Shown: positions 1 through 9,676 of the stretch, one piece after another
How the letters are laid out: every line of letters begins with the position of its first letter
How positions within the stretch are numbered: the stretch's first letter is position 1
NCBI RefSeq assembly: GCF_010093595.1
Contig: NW_022985477.1
Coordinates: 62,001-126,000, forward strand
Reading direction: 5' to 3'
Source of the DNA: Mytilinidion resinicola
Lineage: Eukaryota; Ascomycota; Dothideomycetes; Mytilinidiales; Mytilinidiaceae
DNA: 64,000 nt
The notes under the pieces: generated by a model
The model's input: only the letters and a program-made list of their open reading frames with translations
What the model was told of the DNA's origin: nothing
Database searches by the model: none
Translations under genes and position numbers: made by a program

Positions 1-1
1 A

Positions 2-334
2 GGGCTAAAATGGGTGAACCTACTTCTCAGCGAGATCTTCCCGGGTAAGCTAGCAATGATGGATGATGTGGAGGCCTGGGTCCAGATCGCCTGTCCGCGG
101 CTGAGTATAGACTGGGGCTATGCGTTCGAGCGGCCGTTATTGAGTCCTTATGAAGCGCTTGTTGCTCTGGGGGTGAAGGAGGCGGGGTGGTTAATTGAGG
201 AAGAAGGAGGGACAATAGGAGAAGTGGGAGGTGGTAAAACAAACGGAGTGTATCCCATGGATTTCTACTCGAAAGAAGGACTAGGGAGAACGACGGAGGC
301 AGGAGCGGTGTTGGAGGTTGAGATCAAAGCGTAG
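2..334 (+). CDS. dph1: Diphthamide biosynthesis protein 1, C-terminal part (5' end outside window)
   Basis: This is the last part of Dph1, which with Dph2 forms the iron-sulfur enzyme that transfers the 3-amino-3-carboxypropyl group of SAM to the histidine of elongation factor 2, the first step of diphthamide synthesis. The frame is open from base 2 and reads [12 protein letters not shown], then [17 protein letters not shown], followed by [12 protein letters not shown]. These are the hallmark C-terminal motifs of the family, and the Cys in [10 protein letters not shown] is the third cluster-binding cysteine. The tail after it (glycine- and glutamate-rich, ending EVEIKA) is short and low in complexity, as is usual for fungal Dph1. 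Only about 110 of an expected 400 or more residues are present because the window starts inside the gene. Confidence 0.9.
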   Translation, partial: GLKWVNLLLSEIFPGKLAMMDDVEAWVQIACPRLSIDWGYAFERPLLSPYEALVALGVKEAGWLIEEEGGTIGEVGGGKTNGVYPMDFYSKEGLGRTTEAGAVLEVEIKA

Positions 335-838
335 TGCTGCAATGGGGTAAGCACATAGAGGTGTTGGGGACATTTTCACGCATTGAAGGACCGGCGCATC
401 AAAAGGGGCAGATACCAAAATTCAGTTCGTGCAATCTCATCAAAACTCTTCAGCATTCCACGCAGTCAATTCCGCAACCCTTTGCGCCCAGAATGGGTCC
501 TCCGCCAGACCACGCACCCCTTAGCTTCCTCGGCGTCTCACTGAAAAGCATCACACGGTGAGTTTTGAAACTTCTTGCAACAAAACCACCGAACACGGCC
601 ATCCTGCGCGTACCTGTTCGCGTCTTTCAACAAAGCTGTCGCAAGGCCAATTCTGGATCTTTTTGCAACACAATTATGCAAAGCCGTTGATGCAGCACAA
701 TAATAATTAACAATCTAATTAGTTCGGAATTCAATTCCGATGCCGAGATTCCAGTGAAGCACAAATGACCTATTTTTCTACACAAATACTGACCAACTCG
801 CCCTAGATAGTGGTTTTTGGACATCATCAGTCGCCAAA
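335..838. other. Intergenic region dph1 to NTF2-like ORF
   Basis: About 500 bases without a supported gene. It should contain the 3' UTR of dph1 and the promoter of the ORF at 839. No repeat or RNA gene is visible. Confidence 0.5.
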
Positions 839-1269
839 ATGCCGATTGACATCGAAAGCCACATCCTCATCTCCCACGTGCTGAATAGCTACAGCACGCC
901 CTCCTCCGCCGCCGAAAAGACGGCTCTTTTCCCCCCCAACAGCACCCTCGTCGCCCACGGGAGATTCGAATACAAAGGGAAACCCACAATCGAGGCTTTT
1001 CTTGCTGCGTCTGAGAAAACGAAGAAGGCTGGACATCCTTTTCGTCATCACCTAAGCTCCATCAAGATAGTTACGGATGGCTCGGATCATGCTAGGGCGG
1101 TATCTTATTTCCTAGTGATGGGAAATACGGCACCGGATCATTGGGGCGTGTAAGGGATGTGTTCGTTAGGATTGGGGGCGAGTGGCTGTTTGAAGAGAGG
1201 AGGATTACGATTGACGGGGCTGATCCTCATGGGTGGATCGGGTCGGGAGCTGGACCGGTGAAGCTGTAG
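839..1269 (+). CDS. SnoaL/NTF2-like small protein, single-base frameshift
   Basis: The ORF starts at ATG 839 and encodes an NTF2-like alpha-plus-beta fold. It has a helical N-terminus, a VAHGRFEYKGKPTIEAFL block, and HHLSSIKIVTDG before a strand with RAVSYFLVMG. The first frame stops at 1153, immediately after DHWG. The next frame continues with RDVFVRIGGEWLFEERRITIDGADPHGW and stops at 1269. That is the expected terminal strand of the family, so one base is missing near the G run at 1141-1146. Rejoined length is about 143 residues, normal for SnoaL-like proteins. Members include polyketide cyclases, hydroxylases and unknowns, so the substrate cannot be stated. A spliceosomal intron does not rescue the frame because the only GT..AG span is about 22 nt. 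It is either a recent pseudogene or a homopolymer sequencing error. Confidence 0.65.
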
Positions 1270-1305
1270 CTTCAGAAAGGGAAAATGATGGAATCACGAG
1301 TATAT

Positions 1306-1330
1306 GGATATCCCGTTCAGCGGGATATCC
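1306..1330. repeat. Perfect 10-bp inverted repeat (hairpin)
   Basis: GGATATCCCG at 1306-1315 and its exact complement at 1321-1330 flank a 5-base loop. It lies 37 bp after the stop of the NTF2-like frame, in the probable 3' UTR. It may be an RNA hairpin or a footprint of a small foldback element. Confidence 0.7.
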
Positions 1331-1617
1331 TACTGTAATTTGAAAACGAGAAGCCAGCCGAGAATTAAGAAGAAAGATAAAAGAGCTTAGGCCATCGATT
1401 CCAGCCAGGGGCACGACAAAGAGGAAAAGTGCAGATACAGCGCTTCTTTAGGCCTCTTTACATACTCTCCTACAATTATTTGTGTACTTTGAAGCATTCA
1501 AAGTGAAATGCAGAATGCAAGTGAATGGTGGAGGTTCGGGACAGGCTGACTAATCTAGTCGTCTTGGCGAATTCAAGATCCGCGACCCTTGGACCTACTT
1601 CACTTCATCAATACAAC

Positions 1618-2829
1618 ATGGCGACCCTCAAATTTGGACTAAACGTCCAAAACAAGCAACAGAAGGTCCCAAATCGCCCAGCGCCTGCGAAACGAAAACC
1701 CATCTTCGACGAGGAGGACGAGGAAGACGAGTCCAATCGCCCCACCAAATCCTCAAATGGCGTTGAAGAAATCGCGGTCTTCGACCTTGACGAACCCAAC
1801 CCTACACCATCGACCGCTCCTCCGAAGAATACCTCAAAATCACAACCTTCCAAGCTGTCCGGTGTTCCGAAGTTAAAGAAAATAGAGGACGACCCCACCG
1901 CTGGCTATGGGGATATATCAACTCTCCAAGCTTCCATGAAGCATGCCGAAGAAGCTCTCGCCGTCGATCCCTCCATTTATGACTACGACGCCGCGTATGA
2001 TGCGATTCACACCAAAACCGCCGCCAAAGCTGCCGCCGAGCGCGACGATGCGGTGCAGCGCAGACCAAAGTACATGGAGAAAGTGATGGAGTCGGCGGAG
2101 GTTCGCAAGCGGGATCAGCTACGGGCGAAGGATAAACTGCTACAACGAGAGCGGGAAGCTGAAGGAGACGAGTTCGCGGACAAAGAGAAATTCGTGACGG
2201 AGGCGTACAAGGCGCAGCAGGAGGAGGTGCGAAAGGCCGAGGAAGAAGAGAAGGCGAGGCAGGAGTTGGAGGAAAAGAAAAGAAAAGGGAAGGGTATGAC
2301 GGGTTTCTATCGTAAAATTATGGATGAGGATGAGGAGAGACATCGGGCGGCAATGGAGGCAGCAAGTCTGTCGGGGAAGATGGGGGGTGAGAAAGTGGAA
2401 GAGGCCCCGAAGGAGAAATCGGAGGCGGATATTGCGAGGGAGCTCAATCAGAAGGGCGGGAAGATCATCATCAATGAAGAAGGGCAGGTTGCGGATAAGA
2501 GACAGCTACTCACGGCTGGGCTCAATGTGGTCGCGAAACCTAAAGCACCTACTTCGGCGGCTACGGCGACTACTCGACCGGGTGGCCTTCAGCCAGGCTA
2601 CAAGGGTCGTGAAGGTGTACAGAGATCGGTCAGAGAGAGGCAATCGAAGATGATGGAAGAGCAATTGGAGCAGGCGGCGAAGCGTGCTGCTGATGAGGAG
2701 GCTGAAGAGAGACGGAAGCTTGAACACACTTCGAAGAGCCGCAAGACGGACTCGGACATTAGCAGTGCAAAGGAGCGGTATCTCCAGCGGAAAAGGGACG
2801 CTGCTGCCGCTGCCGGAAAAGGATCGTAG
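1618..2829 (+). CDS. NSRP1/CCDC55-like nuclear speckle splicing regulator (DUF2040)
   Basis: The frame is open from 1525, but ATG 1618 gives MATLKFGLNVQNKQQK, the conserved N-terminus of the NSRP1 (CCDC55) family, so it is chosen as start. The protein has 403 residues. An N-terminal KRKPIFDEEDEEDE acidic stretch is followed by the DUF2040 core at about residues 125-260. That core contains PKYMEKVMESAEVRKRDQL, then a highly charged coiled coil (REREAEGDEFADKEKFVTEAY) and GMTGFYRKIMDEDEERH. The C-terminus is basic and helical. The animal homologue is an RNA-binding regulator of alternative splice-site choice in nuclear speckles. The role in fungi is inferred. The gene is unspliced and contains no frame breaks. 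Confidence 0.85.
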   Translation: MATLKFGLNVQNKQQKVPNRPAPAKRKPIFDEEDEEDESNRPTKSSNGVEEIAVFDLDEPNPTPSTAPPKNTSKSQPSKLSGVPKLKKIEDDPTAGYGDISTLQASMKHAEEALAVDPSIYDYDAAYDAIHTKTAAKAAAERDDAVQRRPKYMEKVMESAEVRKRDQLRAKDKLLQREREAEGDEFADKEKFVTEAYKAQQEEVRKAEEEEKARQELEEKKRKGKGMTGFYRKIMDEDEERHRAAMEAASLSGKMGGEKVEEAPKEKSEADIARELNQKGGKIIINEEGQVADKRQLLTAGLNVVAKPKAPTSAATATTRPGGLQPGYKGREGVQRSVRERQSKMMEEQLEQAAKRAADEEAEERRKLEHTSKSRKTDSDISSAKERYLQRKRDAAAAAGKGS

Positions 2830-3081
2830 AACAATCAAGGTATTACCTGGGGAATTACCGAATCAACCATCACTCGTTTTAAGGTTTCGGGCTCTCAGGT
2901 AGGAAATTTCTCATGGAATTTCGAGAAGACACTCTGTTCCCATCCTTAATATGCTCTTAAAATTTCATGAGCAAAGGTGATTTCATTTAGACAATCACAC
3001 CTAAAAAATCACGTAGCTAACAAATACCCTCAGCCGTCCTTAAGCTCTGGAGTACTCAATCAAATACTTACCATTGGCCTG

Positions 3082-3552
3082 TCAATTTGGCATCTCCTGA
3101 TGCTGCACCAATCCCTCTCCCTCCTTCAACCACCCCACACGATGCTTAACCCAAATCTCTCCTTCTGGCTTCACATACTCTACCCCCGATCCCACATTCA
3201 GCGCTCCCGCTTCCACAATCACGAGCCCCTTGAATCCCTCCGCCTGAGTCTCCTTACAGACCGTGGTGCCGCAGTTTCCACAGAAAGAGGTTGTGAACTC
3301 ATCGCCCGCTTCCTGCGTAAAGACATAATGCTTAGGCGCTCCAGTGATGGAGAAAGAGGTTGCCGGAACGAACATGCTGGTTGTGAAGAATGAGGGGGTC
3401 AGCTTGCGGCATTCAAGGCAATGGCAGAGGACCTAAGTTGAATGTTAGTAAGCAGGCGTTCGAAATGAGAGGGATGGGCCCTTCATGGTCTTGACCGGCT
3501 CGCCGGTGATCTCGAACGTGAGCTTCTTGCAAGCGCAGCTTCCCTTTGCCAT
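3082..3552 (-). CDS. GFA/CENP-V-type zinc protein (glutathione-dependent formaldehyde-activating-like)
   Basis: Two exons: 3552-3496 and 3432-3082. The 63-nt intron has a perfect GCTTACTAAC branch region and a CTTAG acceptor, but a weak GTCAAG donor. The joined protein (135 aa) starts MAKGSCACKKLTFEITGEP and continues VLCHCLECRKLTPSFFTT, then FCGNCGTTVCKE. The cysteines of GSCxC, CHCxxC and CGNCG are the two-zinc signature of the GFA family (Mss4-like fold). Members include S-(hydroxymethyl)glutathione synthase and many small uncharacterised fungal proteins, and the substrate here is not predictable. The frame is also open 30 codons upstream to 3642, but the proline- and threonine-rich extension is not typical, so ATG 3552 is preferred. 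Confidence 0.85.
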
Positions 3553-3642
3553 GGTGGGCTTCGGTTCTATTGGCGTTCCTTGAGTGGTCTGCGGTGCTGG
3601 TGTAGGTAGTTGAGGTATTGAAACGAAGCGCAGGTACATCAT

Positions 3643-5030
3643 TATGATACGAATGGCACGGGCACCTCTCTTTTATATTCTAATTGTATATCTGTTCTCT
3701 CGAGTCTGTTTTGGCGTACAATGGCTCCGCATTCTCCACGGCCCTCCGCTCACCTCAGCTTGACCTAGGGTGCGGGCCAATGGGGGAATGGTGATGCATG
3801 GGGGGTTGAAGACTCGTAAGAGCTTGAGGCTGTCAAGAAATGGTGGATAACGAAGACAGTTTTGATCATCCACGAATTGACAGATCACCTCAATAGTGTT
3901 TCGTACCATCACAACGTTCAGTAAAACTTTTTTTAAAGCCTCTAATACGCCGCTTTACGGTACCACCGTGGGCTGTAGAGTACATATGCCCGTGTGATTC
4001 GACTACATAAAAAAGCGGCCAAGCACGTGACCAATCCTCTCTCAGTGATGACTAAGACTCTAGTCTTCACCCGGAGTAGTCCTATGGAGACGTTCTGTCA
4101 TTTCTCTCGCTTTCATAAGACGGAATCCCTTCTGTAATTCCTCTAGTTCTACTGTGGCGTATGAAGCACGTGATGCGGCCAAAAGATACGTGCCCAAGGC
4201 AAACTCGACTTCATCTCCCACATTTACCAACCTCGTCTGTCCTGGCGCATCGACCTACAACGCCCCGGGAGCTGAGTTTCCCGTAGTAGCTCAATCGTAT
4301 CTGAGCGAAAATCCACCTTCAGTCAGAAAGAAGAAGCCCCGGGCACGGTAGCTAAACTGGCGCTCTCTGTACCTCAGCGAAAGGGACAGCGCTCATGAAA
4401 GGTAGTCGTAATTCTAATGGCTGTGATGGAACTGTTGCCTCTTTTCAATGCAAAGATCTCATTGTTTATTGTGTAGTTTGACATCGCTCGTAGAACCCAA
4501 AAGCTCACGGCTATCTCGCTTTGACCATTCGGAACATTCACTACACAAACTGCGCTTATTCGTCACGGGCACTAGCATAGACCACCTGTCTGTTTCTAGA
4601 TATTAGACCACTAGGAAGACATTTTAAGGTCGGTATTCGAGCCAACAACACAAACCTTCCCAACTGCGCGCACCCATACCGCCAACCTCTCCCAGCTGGT
4701 TTCATTCCCTCATTCGCTCTTTTGCACGCGCCCGAACACACCAAAAATATCGTACTACTAGGCACAGCGCAGCCCGGAAGGTGTTTGGGGACCCCACCGA
4801 GGTGAAAACTCAGCTTGAGAGCGTAGACTCGTCATTGTCTCAGGATTGCAGCACATCACTGCGTCTTAGACCTGTGTATTTCCATCCTATTTCAGAGTCT
4901 CTTTCGAAGGGAGTTCGTCACACGTACTTCACATCCTAAATACTGTCTGGACGCTCCACTGTAAGTCTCTACAGGCGTTTGAATCCTTTCACTCGAGCCT
5001 CTTTTCCAACAACGCTAGCCCCTCAAAACC
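3643..5030. other. Intergenic region without supported gene
   Basis: About 1.4 kb. Several short frames exist (for example a 65-codon ORF at 4154-4351), but none has a recognisable motif or splice continuation. No tRNA, repeat or inverted repeat stands out. Confidence 0.4.
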
Positions 5031-6878
5031 ATGGACAGTCCCGAGATGCCACAAGGCGAGGCTCTGGAGCTGTTCATGCCGATTTTTTCTGGCAATAAAG
5101 ACGATTATGGCGGTGGGAAAGTCTCTCCTCGTCCGCTAGCGTTCGACCGCCTCAGTGAAGGAAGACACTCCGGCTCAACCTCGCGCCTGCTCACGCTACC
5201 CATCGAGATCCTAGGAGTGTTCTGGGCCATATTTCCAGCATATCATTGTCTTCCCTGGCTCTAGTGAATAGTGATTGTCGTCAGCTTGCTTGTTCTCGGC
5301 AATTCCGAAGCATTTTATTCGACTTCAGCCCTGCGAGCCGAAGGCTCCTGTCAGTTCTACAATCTGAGGGAAACGAACGCTCAGAGAACAACGGCCGCAC
5401 ACAGAAGCCGTCACTCGGCGCATGTATCCGGCGCATAACAGTGGCAACCAACCCTTATTGGCTTACAAAACGATATGGTATCAGCTCCGATGACTGGGGC
5501 AACGAAGACAAAGAGGTCAAAGCGGCAGTATCAAGTGCCAACCGCGCTTATTACCGTCATGTGTCCGGAATTGGCGCTGCAGCTTCGTCGACTTTGTCGT
5601 ATCTAGAGCTTCTAGATTGGGAAGATAAGGTGACACTTCCGAAATCATTCTTTTCAGCAATCTCAGAGTCAGCGGTTCAACATCTAAAGCTCTTCCGCAC
5701 GCAAGTCAACGATGAGTTTCAACTAGAATACTCAAAGGGAAACGTTCTACGTACGTGGCCTTTGCGTTCTCTTCACCACGAGCTTATATAGACTCTCCTA
5801 GGAGAAGAGGAAGGACATGTCTCCCCTCTTTACTCAAGCATTCTCCAACTTTGTGCGCGAACACTGGAATCTCTTGCCTGGACTAATATCGGGTTCCCGC
5901 GTAGAGAACGAGATATTGAAGACTTCAGCGGCAAGCTAGCATTGTCGAGCTTTCCCTCCCTACGAAACCTTCACCTTGGACACGGTATAAGCTGGACTCG
6001 TCTAGGCTGCAGAAAATCATTCCCTTTGGCTCAGAATGCGAACTACAGACTCTCGTTGTCAATACGAGCTCCAAGTTTATGGGCTCATTCTTTGGCAAGC
6101 GCGGCCAAATACTGTCTTTGAAGGCACTGATTCTGGAAAACTTTGAGTTCGAGGAGGAAGCTTTCCCATTTCCCGAAGCGAATCACCACGTTTCTAGGCT
6201 ATGCCTCGTCGTAGCGCTTGCAGAGCATACCGCAGCGCATGTAACACGACTGATTGCTAGTTCCTTCTCAAATCTGACATCCTTACGTCTGCACTGGGAA
6301 GCCATCTCCATTCCTAAACCCCACCTAGAGCTCATTGGTAGAATTGGGACCTTACCTTAGAGCAGATATGATTGAGCGCTGGAAACCAATGTGGCTGGAA
6401 AAATGACTGGCTAGTGGACGACGCCGCTATCAAGAGACAGCTCACAGGACTGCAGCGCCTCAAAAAGCTCGCATTCGGTCGCCACTCGTGCTTGCCTTAC
6501 GGTGATCCCGAGATATGGAGTTTCGTGAGGTGCTATGCAGACGAAGTTCCTCCTTATGGCCTTTTCCAACAGCTTCTAAGGCAACGAATGATAACAGAAG
6601 GCTGGGCCGACAATTTGTCCAACGTATCACGCAAGGAGAGGAACAAGATCCGTGGCGTCGCCTGGGAAGAGGCTCATCGAGGCCGCATGAAGAACATGGC
6701 CAAGAAATACGTGCGTCTCTTTCCCAACCTCGAATGGATGTATCTAGGGCAACTTCTCGTGGGTGTGCAAGATCTTGGAGGTGATGCTGGCAGGCAGGCG
6801 GAAATACTCTCTGGAGAGCGGGATGAGTGCTGGACATTGCTAAGACGCATTTTCGAGGCTACATCAGTCTTTGAATGA
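5031..6878 (+). pseudogene. Decayed F-box protein of a multi-copy Pezizomycotina family
   Basis: Successive pieces in different frames make one protein of this F-box/LRR-like family. They are: SRLLTLPIEILG (F-box start) near 5190; SSLALVNSDCRQLACSRQF from 5246; CIRRITVATNPYW; LSYLELLDWEDKVTLP and QHLKLFRTQ; a middle part from 5800; and SAGNQCGWKNDWLVDD to CWTLLRRIFE from 6372 to 6878. Breaks seen are: loss of one base near 5217; an in-frame TAG at 5789-5791; a frame change near 5998; a 5-bp tandem duplication (TTACC) near 6350; and a TGA just before LSAGNQ where arginine (CGA) is likely ancestral. The full-length family normally has one long frame of roughly 550-620 codons. The F-box would have recruited substrates to an SCF ubiquitin ligase. 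Nothing suggests that the copy is still functional. Confidence 0.8.
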
Positions 6879-8230
6879 GATCGTTTTACAGCGCCTGGAA
6901 CAAAAGCCTGCTCACTCGTACACGCCACTGCTCGGGGTCCTTCCTTGCGTTATTGGTATGAAAAGCCAGGATAACGCAGACTGGAGCGGTCCCAACCACT
7001 TCTAATCGACCTATTGCGCGGTTTCGTTCGTGGTGGCCCAGCGTTCTATCAGATTTCGGAAGCAAGATTACAGCTAGCTACAAGAGGTAAGAGGGAATGC
7101 ATAACTCTAGAGGTGGTGCTTGCGGAACACCTTCTCGTCATGCACGAATTGCCCTGCCTTTTGCTTTTCTTTTCTTTTCTTTCACTTCCCTCTTTTCCCT
7201 TCTCCCATACCTCCTTTCCAAGTTTTCTCCCCTCGCTTGAGTTCGTACTCTAAGCTTCATAGCCAATAAAAAGGACTTCGAAGTCAGCATCAGCTAAATA
7301 TACGAGAATTAGGAAACATCTGTGGGTCTGCTCAAGGTTGTTGGATTTGTTTGCCGGCCAAAGAACCGGGACGGAGACTACATGATTATTACCTACTCGG
7401 AGCGAGCTCAATTCGTGTTCCGCCGACTAGAACAGGGCAGTACTTCCCTTTACTGTAAGAGACTAACCGATGGGTAGGCATTTACTCGCGCAGCGACTCA
7501 ACCAGTCGTATAGCCTCTAGCTTGACTCTTTAACCTGCATATCACGTTTTCTTGGTCCTTCATTCTTGGTCCAGGTACCTGAGCTGCCGTTCTTTATAGA
7601 CGTGATCTCTCATTGCTCAGAGGTATTATTCTTAGACGATGTAGCTGAATTCACAACGAAGAACGTTCTACCCCGTCTCTAGCGACTTCAGAGAAGCAAC
7701 GATGCAAGAAGTAAGTTCGGGCTATCAGAAGGGGAGCTGTTCTACGTTAATACCGGGCAGCGCCGAATCCACCCGATGCTTCACAAATTGCACAACTCAC
7801 CAAAGATTCCGAGAGCCCGGTAGCACCCTACGATCACCATTTCCCCGCATCTTGATCCACACCCCGGGTTTTTCTCCGCATTTTCACCCCTTGGCAACAG
7901 TATCTTTGACAACGCAGGAATAATCTCACTCCCGTAACAACGTATCACGTTCCCACAAAATGCCCCTAGCGCTGATCGGCGTACGATCTAATGAGTAGGT
8001 ACCTTGCACTATCTCTCTTCCTGGTCTAGATGATGAAATGGCGTGCTGAGAGCTTTTTCTTGATTTTGTGAAGGTGTACGGTAGAGCTGCTTTCTTCATT
8101 CCGATCCGGCTCAGCACGGCAAGTGTTCGGCGCGGAAACGAGGAATGAAGCCATTGAAGCTAGCGGAGGAGAGCATGCCCATACCCAAGGGGTTTCGCTC
8201 TATGGCGTTCTTCGGGCAAAGTACGGTGTG
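6879..8230. other. Intergenic region with pyrimidine-rich tract
   Basis: No supported gene in about 1.35 kb. A strongly pyrimidine-biased tract (TTTTC/CTTCC runs) spans about 7155-7240. Such tracts are common in fungal promoters. The rest shows no recognisable feature. Confidence 0.4.
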
Positions 8231-8238
8231 TATAAATA
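8231..8238 (+). promoter_or_regulatory. Probable TATA box
   Basis: TATAAATA lies 86 bp upstream of the ATG at 8317 of the secreted AttH-like gene. Position and sequence fit a core promoter element. Confidence 0.5.
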
Positions 8239-8316
8239 CATTGGGGACGGTAGAGGGCCAATCGTCGTTGTCATCTCATTGAGCACGCTCTCCTTGATAC
8301 ATTTATTGTTTCAGTC

Positions 8317-9443
8317 ATGCAGCTCAAAACTTTCATATCTCTCTGGGTCTGTCTTGCAGGTCCCTGCGCTGGCTGGCTTCGGACCGCCCCAGACATCAGC
8401 CCTTTCGATATAAGCTATACAGTAAGATATCAATGAAAATCAGCTCCGCAGCGGCACCAATCCGCTTGTTAACACCCCACCCCTAGGACGACATCGGCCT
8501 CCCCACCGTCGACGACCTCCTCGCCTACAACGGCACTAACGACGGCGCCGGCATCAAAAGCTACTGGTTCATCAGCTTTCTCTCCCTCGCCAACGGCCAT
8601 GACTACTATCTCCTGCACAGCACCTCCAATGGCGGCCCCGGCAAACTGGCAACCTCCATCTCGCTCATGGACATCACAGACAAGACTTACTCCGGCCGCA
8701 CGTGGTCGCGCCCCGGGCAGCTCTCCACCACCAAAGCCGACTCCCTCTCCCCAGACTTCCTCCACCTCTACGCCACCACCGAAGACAACTACTCGCAGTA
8801 CAAAGCCGTCAGCGTAGTGCCCGCATTCCCCTTCAACCTCACCCACACGCCCAAAGGCGCGGGCTCCTACCAAGGCGGCGCGGGGACCTACATCTGGGGC
8901 GGCCTGCGCTGCTGGGCCTGGGACGCGCCGGAGGCCCTGACCACCGGCACGCTGACCATCGACGGCGCCGAGGTCGCCGTCATTCCCGAGAAGTCGATCA
9001 CGTGGATGGACTGGCAGTACGGGCCGGGCTACGCGAGCGAGGGGTGGTACTCGTTCGTGATCGCGCTGACCAACGGCGTCAAGATCACGACCATGACGAC
9101 GTACCCGAACTCCAAATATCCGACCGGCAGCGTCGCGACGCTCGGGTTCCCGGACGGGCATCACGAGGTGTATGCGCTGGACCGCGATTTCCACCCCGCG
9201 GACCCGTGGGTGTCGAAGGATACGAACGTGACGTACTACAAGTCGTACCAGGTGAACGTGCCGGCGAAGGGGATCTCGTTGAATGTGAGCCTGGCGATGG
9301 AGGGAGGGGAGTTGTACAATCCGGATACCGAGGGGATTATTATTGCGGATACGTTTTCGTATTTTGAGGGGACGTATGAGGGGTTGCCGGTCACGGGCTG
9401 GGGGAACTCGGAGCGCATGTCGGGGAATAGTCCAAATGTGTAG
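8317..9443 (+). CDS. Secreted AttH/CrtC-type lipocalin-like protein
   Basis: Two exons, 8317-8421 and 8487-9443, with a 65-nt phase-0 intron (GTAAGA donor, TTAACA branch region, CCCTAG acceptor). They join to 353 residues. The N-terminus MQLKTFISLWVCLAGPCAGW is a signal peptide. The mature part has SYWFISFLSLANGHDYYLL, a GGLRCWAWDAPEAL block, WMDWQYGPGYASEGWYSF, and near the C-terminus GTYEGLPVTGWGNSER. This resembles the two-lobed lipocalin-like architecture of AttH/CrtC-related fungal proteins, a group that includes kievitone hydratase and pericyclase-type Diels-Alderases. Several N-glycosylation sites (NLT, NVT, NVS) fit secretion. No cluster of secondary-metabolite genes adjoins it, so the substrate is unknown. 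The family call is from motif appearance only. Confidence 0.6.
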
Positions 9444-9676
9444 AGGGAGACTATGAATAAGTCTGTTTATGAGTACATGGTATAACAGAAAGCCTCCAAG
9501 ACGACTGAGACTCTTATGAAATCGAATTTACAAAACTAATATACAAGTGTGCGGCTAGACGCTCCCGGAAGCTACATCCTCACGGGGTCCTCAATAGGAG
9601 CTTTTGAGTGCACATGCTTGAGAATCAAGCGTGTGTGACGTTTTTGCTAGATTTGTTCTCGACGAAGGATTTGTCT

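Noticed and set aside
1149..1170. Possible intron restoring the NTF2-like frame
   Set aside because: A GT..AG span of about 22 nt is too short for a fungal intron; a one-base indel explains the data better.
8469..9194. 241-codon antisense ORF opposite the AttH-like gene
   Set aside because: GC-rich shadow frame; glycine- and valine-rich composition and no splice or motif support.
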